DNA from: Oryza sativa Japonica Group
Taxonomy: Eukaryota > Streptophyta > Magnoliopsida > Poales > Poaceae
Direction of reading: 5' to 3'
Length of the DNA: 64,000 nt
NCBI RefSeq assembly: GCF_034140825.1
Contig: NC_089040.1
Span: forward strand, 3,418,501 to 3,482,500
This document shows, in pieces, positions 11,818 to 22,800 of this stretch. A program made the translations under genes and the position numbers. Position 1 is the first letter of the stretch, and each line of letters opens with the position of its first letter. The notes beneath the pieces are model-generated. The model was given only the letters and a program-made list of their open reading frames with translations. It searched no databases and was not told the DNA's origin.

Positions 11818-13389
11818 TGAGTATAGTCGCTTTTATAAATCTACTATAAACCTAACAGTCTACTAGTGTAGTGTAATTGGCTCTAGCTAAATTTGTTTAT
11901 CTTAACTCATCTAACTTACTCACGGGTAGAGACCGGAGATGTAATCTATTTCCATTATCAAAAAAACTAATGTAACTTGCTTATTCACCTTATTTAGCAC
12001 TTCAGTGAACTTCCATCATATTTTGTGTTATCAAATGAACCAAAAATAAAAAGGGCGAGCCCTTGTTCGGCACGGCAGCGAGTTGGCGTCTGCGAGCAAG
12101 TGGAGTAGCAGGTATGGAGTCGCAACACGATGTGTAGGCGCATAAGAGAAGGGTAATAATAGAGCCCACTTCCTACTATTAGCTTATCTTAAAGCCAATA
12201 TATATAATAAATTAGCTATAAAATTGGCTACAATTTTCTTTTTATCTCTATATCTCTCAGTTATACATTTAATGCATTTGTCTTGGACCTTGTGATAAGC
12301 TAGCTCTTGCATGAAAGCCAGTATCCTTAATTTTTCACTATCTCTCTTCTACACTAAATTTATAGTAGGTTTAAAGCTCACTATTATACTTGCTCTAAGC
12401 AGTGAAGGGGATCAGAGGCTCGGAGCGCGTGCAAGTGGGAGCGACGTCGCGCTACTAGTGACGCTCATTTTCTTTTTACCGGTGGTTAGCATCCCTATTA
12501 GTTTCCTTGATTTTAATCGCTAAAACTGAAAATCGCTGCCCATTTTACCTGAACGGAAGGAGGAACAAGATATTTGAGTTAATTTTAGGGCTTTTTGGTC
12601 TTTTAGTGTACGATTTTTTTTTAACATGCTAACGTGATGGGAGTTCTAAGATTTGGAAATCTCTAACGGGTAGGAAAAGGAGCAAGTTATAGTGCTATTT
12701 TTGTTTTGGTACCGGGACAAAACCTGTGCTACCAATATTTTCTCCTTAAGAAAGGCTCTTTTTTGCATTTTGACGAACACTGAAGAAACATTGTAGGATG
12801 TCATTAGCCAAATCAAAATTTTAAGTAGGTCTCACTTGATTGATTCTACTCTAGATATGCCTAATATGCAAATTGGTGATTCTAATAATTCTCATAAATT
12901 AATGTCATTCATTTTTTATTTTAAATTCAACCAAATGTATCACTACATTGAGTGATCATGTTGTTTGATGAAATTTTGTCATTCTGAACTAAGCAAGCGA
13001 GATTATTATTTAGCTAAGAAGCTAACTTGTTGTTTTGCATGAAATGCATGGGCCATGCATTACTGTGCACATCATATCTAGCCAACCATATATATGACTC
13101 ACATGCAGTCTGCTATGTATATGTGTGTGCCCAATATATACTGGTGCATGAGCCGGCAAACAAAGACTCGAGCGGCATGTGAGCAGCTTATACGCGAGCG
13201 CTCGTACGTGGCCTTATACCTGGTATACGTATACATGTACATATATATCAGATAATTTTCCCTGGACTCAAAGCAACGGCAAGCAAGGACTAGTGCTTGG
13301 GCCGCATATGGGCCGGCGGAGTTGCGCTGCATGCTCGTTGTACGTACGCGGCTGGATAACCACGCGTATACGCGTACATGAGGAGGATT
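11818..13389. other. Intergenic AT-rich DNA
   Basis: No gene recognised. 12150-12400 has words such as TTAGCTTATCTTAAAGCC and CTAAATTTATAGTAGG that resemble a diverged MITE. The remainder is unremarkable. Confidence 0.35.
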
Positions 13390-15720
13390 TCTCGCCAACG
13401 GCAAGATACTGATGCGGAGATAACGTCAGATAACTCAGTCCTATCTGGTCATCTCGATGATTCAAACAAGAGTAATCCGCAGCAACTAAACCCGGAAGAG
13501 TCGGATCGATCTAACGCTCGGCCGCGGTGGCGCCGAGGGATTCGCAGTGTGGGTTAGGGCTCCCTGCGCCTGTAAAAGGAGACCATCACTACACAGGGCT
13601 CACACGCACACAGCCATTTCACTCCTCTCTTCACACAAAACCATTTCGCTCTTCTCTACACACACATTCATCACACACCATCGAGCACCACAACATCGCC
13701 ATTGATCCTTCCGGCATCCACGAGCTCGTCCACTTCCATTCACCACACGTCCAGCCGTCGGTGTGACTTCGCCGGAGCAGCAGCCGCGCTGCGCACTTCG
13801 CCGGAGCAGTACACGCGACGTCAGCATCGGCGTCCATCACGCCGGTGTCCGGCAGGGGGACGCGTACCTGTCCACCGTCAACCATCGCGAGGAGAAGGAC
13901 CATGGCTGCACAAGGTAAATGCTACTAATCAAATTTTATTTGCAGTTCACGCATGCATGAGATGGCGACGAGACGAGAATGTCGGAGCACCGCTGGACGG
14001 TGCCCGCACGCCGTCGTTGAGTCTGCCGAGTCATGTAAGTGCTGTTCGTCGGACTGGAGAGCAAGTCGCCGTTCGTTGTCATGTCCGGACGAAGGGCCTC
14101 GTCATGCTACCTCGCCGGAATACTCCGCCTCGACATCGTGAACGCCGCCCACGGAGCCATGACGCCGCCCTCGCCGGAGTCGCCATGCCGAACGCCTCGC
14201 CGACCGTCTTCGGCGGTGTTGTCATCTTCCTCACGCCGTGGCGCCGCCGGAGCACGGGCCATCCTCGCTTGGCTGGTGGCGACTTCCACCTCACAGCGTC
14301 TTCATCAGCGCGCGTCATCATCCTCCTCACACGCGCTGTCGTTGAGTCCGGCCACACCATCCTCCACCTCGTCGAGATTTGCTGGGTTAACCCAGAGAAG
14401 GCCATCTCCGTGCCGCCTAGCCAGAGCATGTTGAGAATCATCAGAACCGCCGGAAACGTCGTCAAGCTGCCGTCATTGCCGTCGTCGTGGTGCCGAGGCG
14501 TCTTCAAGCCGTGCTGTTCTGGCCCGCCGATCGTCATCGGTACAGGAAGAAGGAGGCTGTCGGGGCGGTCTTGAACGTCGCCGAACTGCCCTAACCTGAG
14601 TCCTATCAGAGCCGTCGCCAAGCCGCCGCTCTCGTCTACACCGCCAGGCGATGGAGATCGCTGCCCATGCGATCCCGCTGGAGGTCGCCGGCAAGCCATC
14701 GTCGTTACGTCGGTCTCCGCTCATGCCGTCTCTATGGAGCGCCGCTGTTAGCCGGGAGGCCATGTCATCCACTTTGTCGACGACGCCCTGACGCTCGTCA
14801 AGCCACCGGTGACGCCGTCGTGCCATCATCGCCGCACCACCGCCAAACTCCGAGCATGTCTCGTCATTGAGACTCCACTGACCGGCGACGCTTTCACGCT
14901 CGTCGCGGTCCCTGAGGCGCTGCCGATGTTCACCTGATCGCGCTTGACGGCGCTGCCTCCTCCTCCACGTGTTCTCCGTTGCTGTCGTTGCCGGCGCCAT
15001 GTCATTCACAGTGCCGCGGGCTGCCGTAAAGCCAATGGCCAAGCCTGCAGAAAAGCACGTCATCTACAGTAACTACGGCAAAAATCATCACACACTAGTG
15101 TTTCACGTGTGCATGCATGCCACTGTGTGCACAGTGACAAGCAAACCAAAATGGCTTATTGCTAAGCTATACTCATTTGGCCATGAGGATGTGTATCGTT
15201 ATACACTAATTTCTCAAGTGCAAGAACAGTTCGGTGGTCTGCATAGACCATCTCTGTCCAAGCTATGCGATTCCATGCATGTCTTCTTCAAGCAATCTAC
15301 ACCAACACGTCGTTCAAGACTGACGAGGCTAGACGACGGGGGCGGGCGAAGCCGACGCGAAGGCTACGTCACCAATATCGGCGCACGGACCGACGAGGCC
15401 GTGGACCGCTGCCGGCGCCCACATCTACATCACCATCACAACCATGCATGGAGAATGCGAAACGAAGACGATGAGATGACCACTAGCAGCTTAATCGGAG
15501 GTTCTCTTGCAGGCCTAGACCTACAGAGGTAATTAACCGGGAGCTTTTTGAGGCCCCGGGAACCAGGAGACCACATCGCACAAATCTGTCCAACGACAGG
15601 TTATTAAGCGCGTATCATTATATGGGAATTTGTATTTATAATCCTTGAGATTAATAAAGCGCATGTTCCCTATGTTTTGTTTATTGTGTACTTAGTTACA
15701 CTGGCACACATGCACATATA
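13390..15720. other. GC-rich block of unknown class, repeat-like
   Basis: GC content rises sharply at about 13400 and falls again near 15550. The block opens with repeated CACACGCACACAGCC/TTTCACTCCTCTC-like words (13600-13680). It then runs through CGCCGG/CGTCG-rich sequence with overlapping open frames on both strands, none resembling a known protein. At 15535-15660 there is a short GC palindrome region (GGCCCCGGGAACC) and then an AATAAAG signal. This pattern fits a non-coding mobile element fossil or a transcribed non-coding locus. I saw no polymerase, integrase or capsid-like coding sequence. Confidence 0.35.
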
Positions 15721-16166
15721 CATATCTCTAAACATAGAGATCATAGGCGTTATTTTTCACCCTAAACACATTTTCCACATAAATACCGTCAGATGGATAA
15801 GACCATAACATTATAATCTTTCCCAATATCATATTTTCATACTGTATAGTATGTATATGAATATTAACTGCATGCCTTTTTTTTCCGTAGTGACATCCCA
15901 ACACAAGTTGTTTCGAAAAAGTGAAACCCGTGCTTTCTTATGTTTTCTTCCTTTAACAATAAATCAAAACAAGTGAATTTAATTTGTCTATTTCCATAGA
16001 ATAAAGAACATATGCATATAATGTATGGGTACCATTCCCAATCAAAGACATCAAATTTAGCTCAATGGTTGGTCACTTCGAAAAAAGTCATGTAAACTTT
16101 AGCTAAACATTAAACCTAAAAATTCCGTTTGCTGAAAAAAAACAGAAGAAAAACGAAAACAAATAA
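15721..16166. other. AT-rich spacer
   Basis: Low-complexity AT-rich DNA. Nothing recognised. Confidence 0.4.
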
Positions 16167-16561
16167 GGGTGTGTATAGTTTTTTTGGGTGTAAAGTTTTT
16201 AAGTATACGGACACACATTTAAATTATTAAACGTAGATTAATAACAAAATAAATTACAGATTCCGCATGTAGACTGCTAGACGATTTTATTAAGCCTAAT
16301 TAGTCCGTCATTAGCAAATGTTTTTCCGCATGTAGACTGCTAGGCGAATTTATTAAGCCTAATTAATCCGTCATTAGCAAATGTTTACTGTAGCATCACA
16401 TTGTCAAACCATAGCGTAATTAGGCTCAAAAGATTCGTCTTGCAATTTACATGGAAATTGTGCAATTGGTTTTTTTTCATCCACATTTAATACCCCTTAC
16501 ATGTGTCCAAACATTTGATGTGACCTTTTTATAAAAAATTTTTGCAATCTAAACAAGGGCC
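16167..16561. repeat. MITE with an internal 63-bp duplication
   Basis: It starts GGGTGTGTATAG after TAA and ends CTAAACAAGGGCC, and is related to 52416-52770 and 53271-53607. Within it a segment beginning TTCCGCATGTAGACTGCTAG is present twice in tandem (16261 and 16324) with a few differences. Confidence 0.65.
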
Positions 16562-16691
16562 GTGTTTAGTTTCCCCTATTCCCAACTTTCCATCACAACC
16601 AAAACTTTCCTACACACATAAACTTTTAACTTTTTTTTCCAAACTCCTAACTTTTTTTTAAACTTTTAATTTTTTTCAGAAACTAAACACC
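16562..16691. repeat. Small TTTAGTT-ended MITE, inverted copy
   Basis: It starts CGTGTTTAGTTTCCCC and ends CAGAAACTAAACACC. The interior (CAACTTTCCATCACAACC) is the reverse of the family seen at 11678-11817. It abuts the previous MITE and lies about 0.6 kb upstream of the bHLH gene. Confidence 0.6.
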
Positions 16692-17311
16692 TAAAACCTA
16701 ACAGTATAACACGGCATACATAGATGTAACCTTGGAAGAACTCTTCAATGCCGTGAGCTCAGCATCCTCAAAATCCACGCACAACCGAAAGCAAAACATA
16801 AATGCAACCCCCCGCGCGGCGGACGAAGAAGCGAGGAAGAAGAAAGAAAACCGCAAAAAAGCCACAAACACCCAACGCGTCGGCGTCCACTCCCTCGCTC
16901 GCCCGCTGGATGACACACGGCGACGAATACACGAAACCACTGCGAGACCGCGCGCGCACCCCGGAAGAAGCAAAAAAAGAAAAAAAAAAAGCTGGCGAAA
17001 CCCGCAAAAAGGCCTCCCAAAACCAAAAAAAACCCGCACGAGACGAGACGAGACGAAGCAAGCGACGCGCGTGCGTGTGCAAGCCACCCACCTCCCTCTC
17101 GTCCTCAGCTCGGGCAGAGCGAGCAGCAGCGGAAGCAGCAAGGCATGGGCGCAACACTAAAAAGAAGCGGCCGCACCTCCCCAAAACCACCACCACCTCC
17201 ACCTCCTCCTCTTCACCTTCTTCTCTTCTCCTCTCCACTTCTCCCCACCACCACCACCACCTCGATCGCATCCTCCGTTCTTGGCTGCGGCGCGCGTGGA
17301 GGAGGAGGAGG

Positions 17312-19737
17312 ATGGACGAGCAGCGGGGACGCGGGGGGTTCGACGAACTGGTGCTCTTGCATCAGCAGCAGGAGCAGCGGAGGCGGAGGGAGCAGCAGCA
17401 GGAGGAGGAGGAGGAAGAGGAGGTGCGGCGCCAGATGTTCGGCGCGGTGGTCGGTGGGCTAGCCGCGTTCCCTGCGGCGGCGGCGGCTCTGGGACAGCAG
17501 CAGGTGGACTGCGGCGGGGAGCTGGGCGGGTTCTGCGACAGCGAGGCGGGCGGGTCGTCGGAGCCGGAGGCGGCGGCGGGGGCGCGCCCGCGCGGGGGAT
17601 CCGGCAGCAAGCGGAGCCGCGCCGCCGAGGTGCACAACCTCTCCGAGAAGGTTGGCGACCCCGGCTTTTTTTTCTCCGCACACGTACGCTGGTGAATAAG
17701 CGTTCTTCCTGCTTCGCATCCTTGTGATTTACTGTTGCTTTTTTGGTTTTTGGGCGCAGAGGAGGAGGAGCAAGATCAACGAGAAGATGAAGGCATTGCA
17801 GAGCCTGATACCGAATTCCAACAAGGTGATCCGTCGCAAAAAGGCGACGTTTAATTTTAACGTTCATGAACTGGGATTCTGTTGGGTTTGCGCTGGAAAT
17901 TTATCAGTGTTTGTGTGCTGGTTTTGTGGGTTGCAGACTGACAAGGCATCCATGCTTGACGAAGCCATCGAGTACCTGAAGCAACTGCAGCTCCAAGTGC
18001 AGGTCAGCAGATAGATCATAGATGTCTGGATGATGCTAAAAATTGCTGATGCATTGAGTTTGGTCTCAGATTGGTAGAAATGTGGTTGTAGGATTGCAGT
18101 GAGTGCATCCTGTCTTACAGATTATTCTTCCAATCTATGTCGTGATTAGGGTGCGCCGTAGATGCTCTAGTGAAGAAGAATCCTTATACTTTCTTGTTCT
18201 TGCAGGATTTTAGTTGCGATGTGATATGTTCATGCAAGATGTTAGAAGGGTCCACTATGTACATAGACAACAGTACTTGATCAATGCCAAACTCGTTCTG
18301 TCCCTTAAGTAAAAGTTATACCATTATTACATTGGGTGCCAATTTAAGCTCAAACCTCTTTGGCCTCAGTGCTTGTTTGTCAAGACTTATTCTTTTTAAA
18401 AAAATAAAAAAAGGAAAAAGGAAAAAAAAACATAATCATATCAACTTGCTTGACCCCATCTCGTCATGACGAGCAATAAAACTAGTGGACTGTCAAGGCA
18501 TGCAAACTCTGCAAAACATGAATGGTGAGATATGGCTCATCCAATGTGGACAATTAAACATTTTGGAGCTACCTCTTGTTCTGCAGTACAATTGGGGATG
18601 GGCACAAAGCTGGTTTAACAGTATTTGCTTTGTCTAGTATGCTAAGTGTTACAGTATGCGGTAATATAGTCTGATTGCAAACCATGATTGCTGCCTTTTT
18701 TTAATACTTCACGATTTCACATGAACATAATCACTATGGGACTCTGCGTGGTAAGGTAACCATACTATTGGTTCATGTTAGGGGATTCTCCCCAGCACTT
18801 TACAAAGTGGTTTTTATACATTCAGTGAAAATTTTTTACTAAACCTGGTTGTTGACGACATTTAGGATTTTTACTGTTGACTTGCTTAGATTGACCATGA
18901 AGCTTGCTGGGCGTGCTGGTTTATACTAAGGCAAGGACTAGTTTCCTAGGGTGAATGTGTTTTGGAATCCACATCTATTGATTTACTATGCTGCTGGGTG
19001 TTAATAACTAAAAATTATATATATGAGTTTTTTCCTCTGAAATTTGTTACAGATGCTCTCAATGAGAAACGGTGTTTACTTGAACCCATCTTATTTATCT
19101 GGAGCACTTGAGCCTGCGCAAGCATCACAGATGTTTGCAGCCCTTGGTGGTAACAACGTCACAGTGGTGCACCCCGGGACAGTGATGCCACCAGTGAACC
19201 AAAGCTCAGGAGCTCATCATTTGTTTGATCCATTGAACTCTCCTCCACAAAATCAACCACAATCTCTAATCCTACCAAGTGTTCCTAGCACAGCCATTCC
19301 TGAGCCTCCATTTCACCTGGAGTCATCACAGTCCCACCTTCGACAATTTCAGTTGCCTGGATCCTCTGAGGTAATATAAGAGAAAAATTATCTGGACTTA
19401 ACTGTTTGTATATATATGGTATTGCAGTTTCACAAGATTTTGTTTTTACATGTACTTTTATCTGTAAAAGATGGTGTTTCATGGAGAGATAATGCCAAAG
19501 CACCACCTATCATCACATCAAGAAAGTCTGCCAGGTTTGTGACACTATTTTTAACTAGCTTTTGTCAAGATTTCTGTTCATTTCACTAACACACACACAC
19601 CCCTTGTCTTTGTTCTTTTCGCTGACTTTTGTCTTCATCCTCTCAAAGGAAACGAGATGAACTCCATCAGGAAAGAATCATCCATGTTGAACACCAATAA
19701 TTTTGATGGTGTCTCACTTAGCAAAGAGCAATCATAG
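17312..19737 (+). CDS. bHLH transcription factor, SPATULA/ALCATRAZ/PIF-like
   Basis: Six exons join in frame: 17312-17650, 17760-17825, 17937-18002, 19053-19370, 19471-19534 and 19649-19737, giving 313 residues. Residues 1-105 are Gln/Glu- and Gly/Ala-rich. The bHLH spans about 105-157. It carries H108, E112 and R116 (in HNLSEKRRR), the pattern for G-box (CACGTG) binding. The [16 protein letters not shown] second helix followed by MLSMRNG is typical of group VII proteins (SPT, ALC, PIF and rice APG). No obvious phytochrome-binding motif is seen at the N-terminus, so it is closer to the SPT/ALC/APG branch. Splicing inside the bHLH between EK and RRR, and two 66-nt exons, are standard for this group. 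The nuclear role in organ or seed growth is inferred from the family. Confidence 0.93.
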
Positions 19738-21263
19738 GATATGGTACCAAAAAGTACAAGACATGCATAGGTATGCTTCTACAATGTCAAATCAAAATTT
19801 TCAAACAATCTGAGCTTTTTTACTAAAAGTTGGATTTGTGGTACAACTTCATGATGGAAAATAATTCCTTGATTTGAACAAACTTCCTTGATTTGCTGGC
19901 ATGTTATCTAGCATGTGTTTAGATCATGGATGTACAAATTTGAAAATTGTTGATATTCAGTATTTAGTCCTGGGCTTCCTCTAAATATGTTGTAGTCAAG
20001 AATGACAATGAGATGGTGCTTAAAAATGGAGTAGATCGACAGAAGTTTGTTGGCCTTATTTAATCTACTCCATGATTTTCATCGTACCATGAAAGAGCAT
20101 ATTTTTTCAGATAGGTGAACTACCCAATCTTGCTCAATAAAGTATTGTGCTACTTCAACACTCCTACTTCATAGACATTTGATAAGATAGTTCGGAAGAA
20201 CAAATAAAATAATTTAACTCACTTCCTGACCTAATTTTGTTTCTTATCCTAGCATGTTCCACTATACCTAATGAAACCTTGACAAAGTTTTAGCTAACAT
20301 TTTGTTTGTTTTGATCTCTTGACAGCTTAGGACGTGGTTGCTGGTGGCATTGAAATCAGGTGCGAAAGAAGGATGACGTGACCTAGTTCAGTAGTCTAAC
20401 AGACAGGCAGACTTTCAGAATTGCTTACCTCTATCAATAGTGCTATTATTCTTGAAGCGACCTGAATGCTTCACAAAACTAGCATGTAATCGTAATCGTT
20501 TTAATGAAGTCCATTCGAAAACTAGCATATAGATGAGATCATGAGACCATGTAATCATCTACGAAATGTTTAGTGAAGAGCAGCACGAGCAAAGTCCTCT
20601 TTGTACTGGTCTAAGCATCTAGTAGCACTCCTGTGAAGGATCAGAGATTCACAGAATATAGTCGTCTACTGAAACTTTTTAAGACTGAAGAAATCTTCGT
20701 GGTCCCCCTTTTGTCAAATATTTTGAGCAATCATTGGTGGTCAGTTGGTCACCCACTTTCGACTCCATGAATTTCATCACATTTGTTTTAAAAATGCTCT
20801 TACCTTGAAAAAAAGAAGTCCATTTGGATCATGACAGTTTTCTTCGTATATGCAGAGATTGAATAATTTGATGTTCCATATTGTAACTACACGAGATCAC
20901 TACAGTGTAAACCAAAGGAAGAGAAAAAAGGCTATGCAAACTAAACTTTTCTTATAAAACTCTTACAAACGATGATATGCCACAGTGTGATTAACCAAGA
21001 TCAGTTTTCGGTCTAAATCACATTGTTTGTAAGAGTTTCATGTGCCACATTGGCACTGCTCTCAACCAAAAAAAGAGGCAAAAATTATTACTTCATTTAT
21101 CTCAAAATATAATAACCTACAATCAGATGTAACATATCATAATCTTATAAATTTGAACAACCTTAGCCACATAGACCCATATTAGTGTAGAGGCCGGATT
21201 TTACCCATTGTCCAGAAAAAATAAATTTAAACAACATGTCCAAATTCATAATAATATATTCTA
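19738..21263 (+). other. bHLH 3' UTR with probable intron, then spacer
   Basis: After the stop, GT at 19771 (CATAG|GTATGC) and AG at 20325 (CTTGACAG) could bound a 3' UTR intron, with transcript continuing to perhaps 20500-20700. From about 20800 I see only AT-rich intergenic sequence. Confidence 0.4.
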
Positions 21264-21378
21264 CTTCCTCCGTTTCATAATGTAAGTCTTTTTAGCATTG
21301 TCTAAATTCATATAAATAATAAATCATCAATATGAATATAACCAATGCTAAAAAGTCTTACATTATGAAAAGAGGGAG
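21264..21378. repeat. Stowaway MITE, 115 bp
   Basis: CTTCCTCCGTTTCATAATGT on the left and TCTTACATTATGAAAAGAGG on the right form an inverted repeat flanked by TA on both sides. The centre is palindromic (ATATGAATATAACC and relatives). Confidence 0.8.
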
Positions 21379-21687
21379 TAGTATCATACGTTGCTGCTAT
21401 ATTACGAGACAAAGGATGTAAAATTTAAAAGAATCTCGTACCTGCTCCAGTAGTCGTGTCAATTTGGAAAATTGGAAAGCCGTGGGGAGATGAGGAGATG
21501 GAGGGGGGCGAGTGGGCGACGAACGCGACTGCGCACGGACGCGTCCGGGCGGGGCGGGGGCGTCGTCAACGTCGCGTCACTGCTGCGATCGCCTCCCCTC
21601 CAATCCTCCACAACAAAATCTCCTCCCGTATTTCCGATACATCGACAGCGCAACCACCACCACCACCATGCGCCGCGGCCGCCGCCG

Positions 21688-22800
21688 ATGACGCCGCCTC
21701 CCACCACCCCCCTCCTCCTCCTCCTCCTCACCCACCACCTCACCGCCGCCGCCGCCGCGCTCCTCGTCCTCCTCGACCCCCCCGCCCCCTCCGCCCGCAA
21801 GCGCAGGCGCCTCGACGTCGAGGAACTGGACCCCGTTCCGCCTCCCTCGCTGCAGCCGGAGCCGGAGCCGCTGCCGTTGCCGCCGACGAGCCCGGACCAC
21901 TACCCGCTCGCGTTCCGGGTGTCGGCGCCCACCTTCAACTTCCTCGCGGGCCTCCTCGACCCGCTCCTCTCCCACCCTTCGCTCCCGTCCTCGACGCTCC
22001 TCGCGCTCGCGCTCGCGCGCCTCGCCACGGGGTTGCCCTACGCGACGCTCGCGGCGCTCTTCCGGGTGCCCGCATCGGCGCCGCGCGCCGCCTCGCGCCG
22101 CCTCCGCCGCGTGCTCCTCGCGAACTTCCGATTCTGGCTCGCGTTCCCCGCCGAGCCGAGCAGCGCCGCCGCGTCCTCCCCTCTCCCGTCCTGCCGCGGC
22201 GCGCTCGCCTGCGCGCGCTTCGACGGCCCGGACGGGCCCCTCGCCGCGCAGCTCGTGGCCGGCGCCTCCTCCCGCGTCCTCTCCCTCGCCGCCGGGTTCC
22301 GCGGCGACCGCACCGATCTCGAGGTGCTCAAGCTCTCGTCCCTGTACCAGGAGCTGGAGCAGGGGAAGGTGCTCGACCACGGCCAGTACCTCGCCGGTGA
22401 CGGCGACGGGTACCCTCTTCTCCCCTGGCTCATGGTGCCGTTCCGGGGGCCAGCGGTGCCCGGCTCGCCGGAGGCGGAGTTCAACGCCGCGCACGACGCA
22501 ACGTGCCGCAAGGCGAGGCGCACGGTCCGGAGCCTGAAGGGATGGGGCGCCATCGCTCGCCTCCGTGACGAGGAGAGCCCTCGCGCCGCCGTGGCGTGCA
22601 TCGGGACATGCGCAATGCTCCACAACGTGTTGCTCGCGAGAGAGGACCACTCGGCGTTGGCGCCGGAGGAGACCGACTTGCCGCCGGCGGTGCAGCGCCG
22701 GGCGGACGACGGCGACGCCGCCGGAGTGGAAGATCTCGAGATCCATAGGCGCGCATCGGCGTTTCGGGGCGCATTGGCGGCGACGATGAGACGCCGGTGA
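21688..22800 (+). CDS. ALP1/HARBI1-like protein from a PIF/Harbinger transposase
   Basis: A single exon encodes about 370 residues from ATG 21688, which opens MTPPPTTPLLLLLLTHHL; this start is preferred because the frame upstream opens only with TTG and is low complexity. An in-frame ATG at 21490 is possible. The second half is the DDE_Tnp_4 fold of Harbinger transposases: GFRGDRTDLEVL, then GDGDGYPLLPWLMVPF with the second Asp, and FNAAHDATCRKARRTV ahead of RSLKGWGAI. In active enzymes the last motif carries the catalytic Glu (VVERAFGRLK); here that site is Arg, so cleavage activity is unlikely. Plant relatives such as ALP1 act as chromatin partners of Polycomb complexes. A similar regulatory role is inference. 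Pieces resembling this gene recur three times downstream. Confidence 0.85.
   Translation: MTPPPTTPLLLLLLTHHLTAAAAALLVLLDPPAPSARKRRRLDVEELDPVPPPSLQPEPEPLPLPPTSPDHYPLAFRVSAPTFNFLAGLLDPLLSHPSLPSSTLLALALARLATGLPYATLAALFRVPASAPRAASRRLRRVLLANFRFWLAFPAEPSSAAASSPLPSCRGALACARFDGPDGPLAAQLVAGASSRVLSLAAGFRGDRTDLEVLKLSSLYQELEQGKVLDHGQYLAGDGDGYPLLPWLMVPFRGPAVPGSPEAEFNAAHDATCRKARRTVRSLKGWGAIARLRDEESPRAAVACIGTCAMLHNVLLAREDHSALAPEETDLPPAVQRRADDGDAAGVEDLEIHRRASAFRGALAATMRRR

Noticed and set aside
13702-14574. 290-residue plus-strand frame
   Set aside because: Composition-driven in a GC-rich block, with overlapping frames on both strands and no protein-like motifs.
16802-17695. 297-residue frame over the start of the bHLH gene
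   Set aside because: It runs through the 5' leader (Lys/Arg-rich) and past the exon 1 donor. The real start is ATG 17312 with splicing at 17650.
21472-21687. N-terminal extension of the ALP1-like protein
   Set aside because: The frame opens with TTG and is low complexity. The first plausible Met codons are 21490 and, better, 21688.
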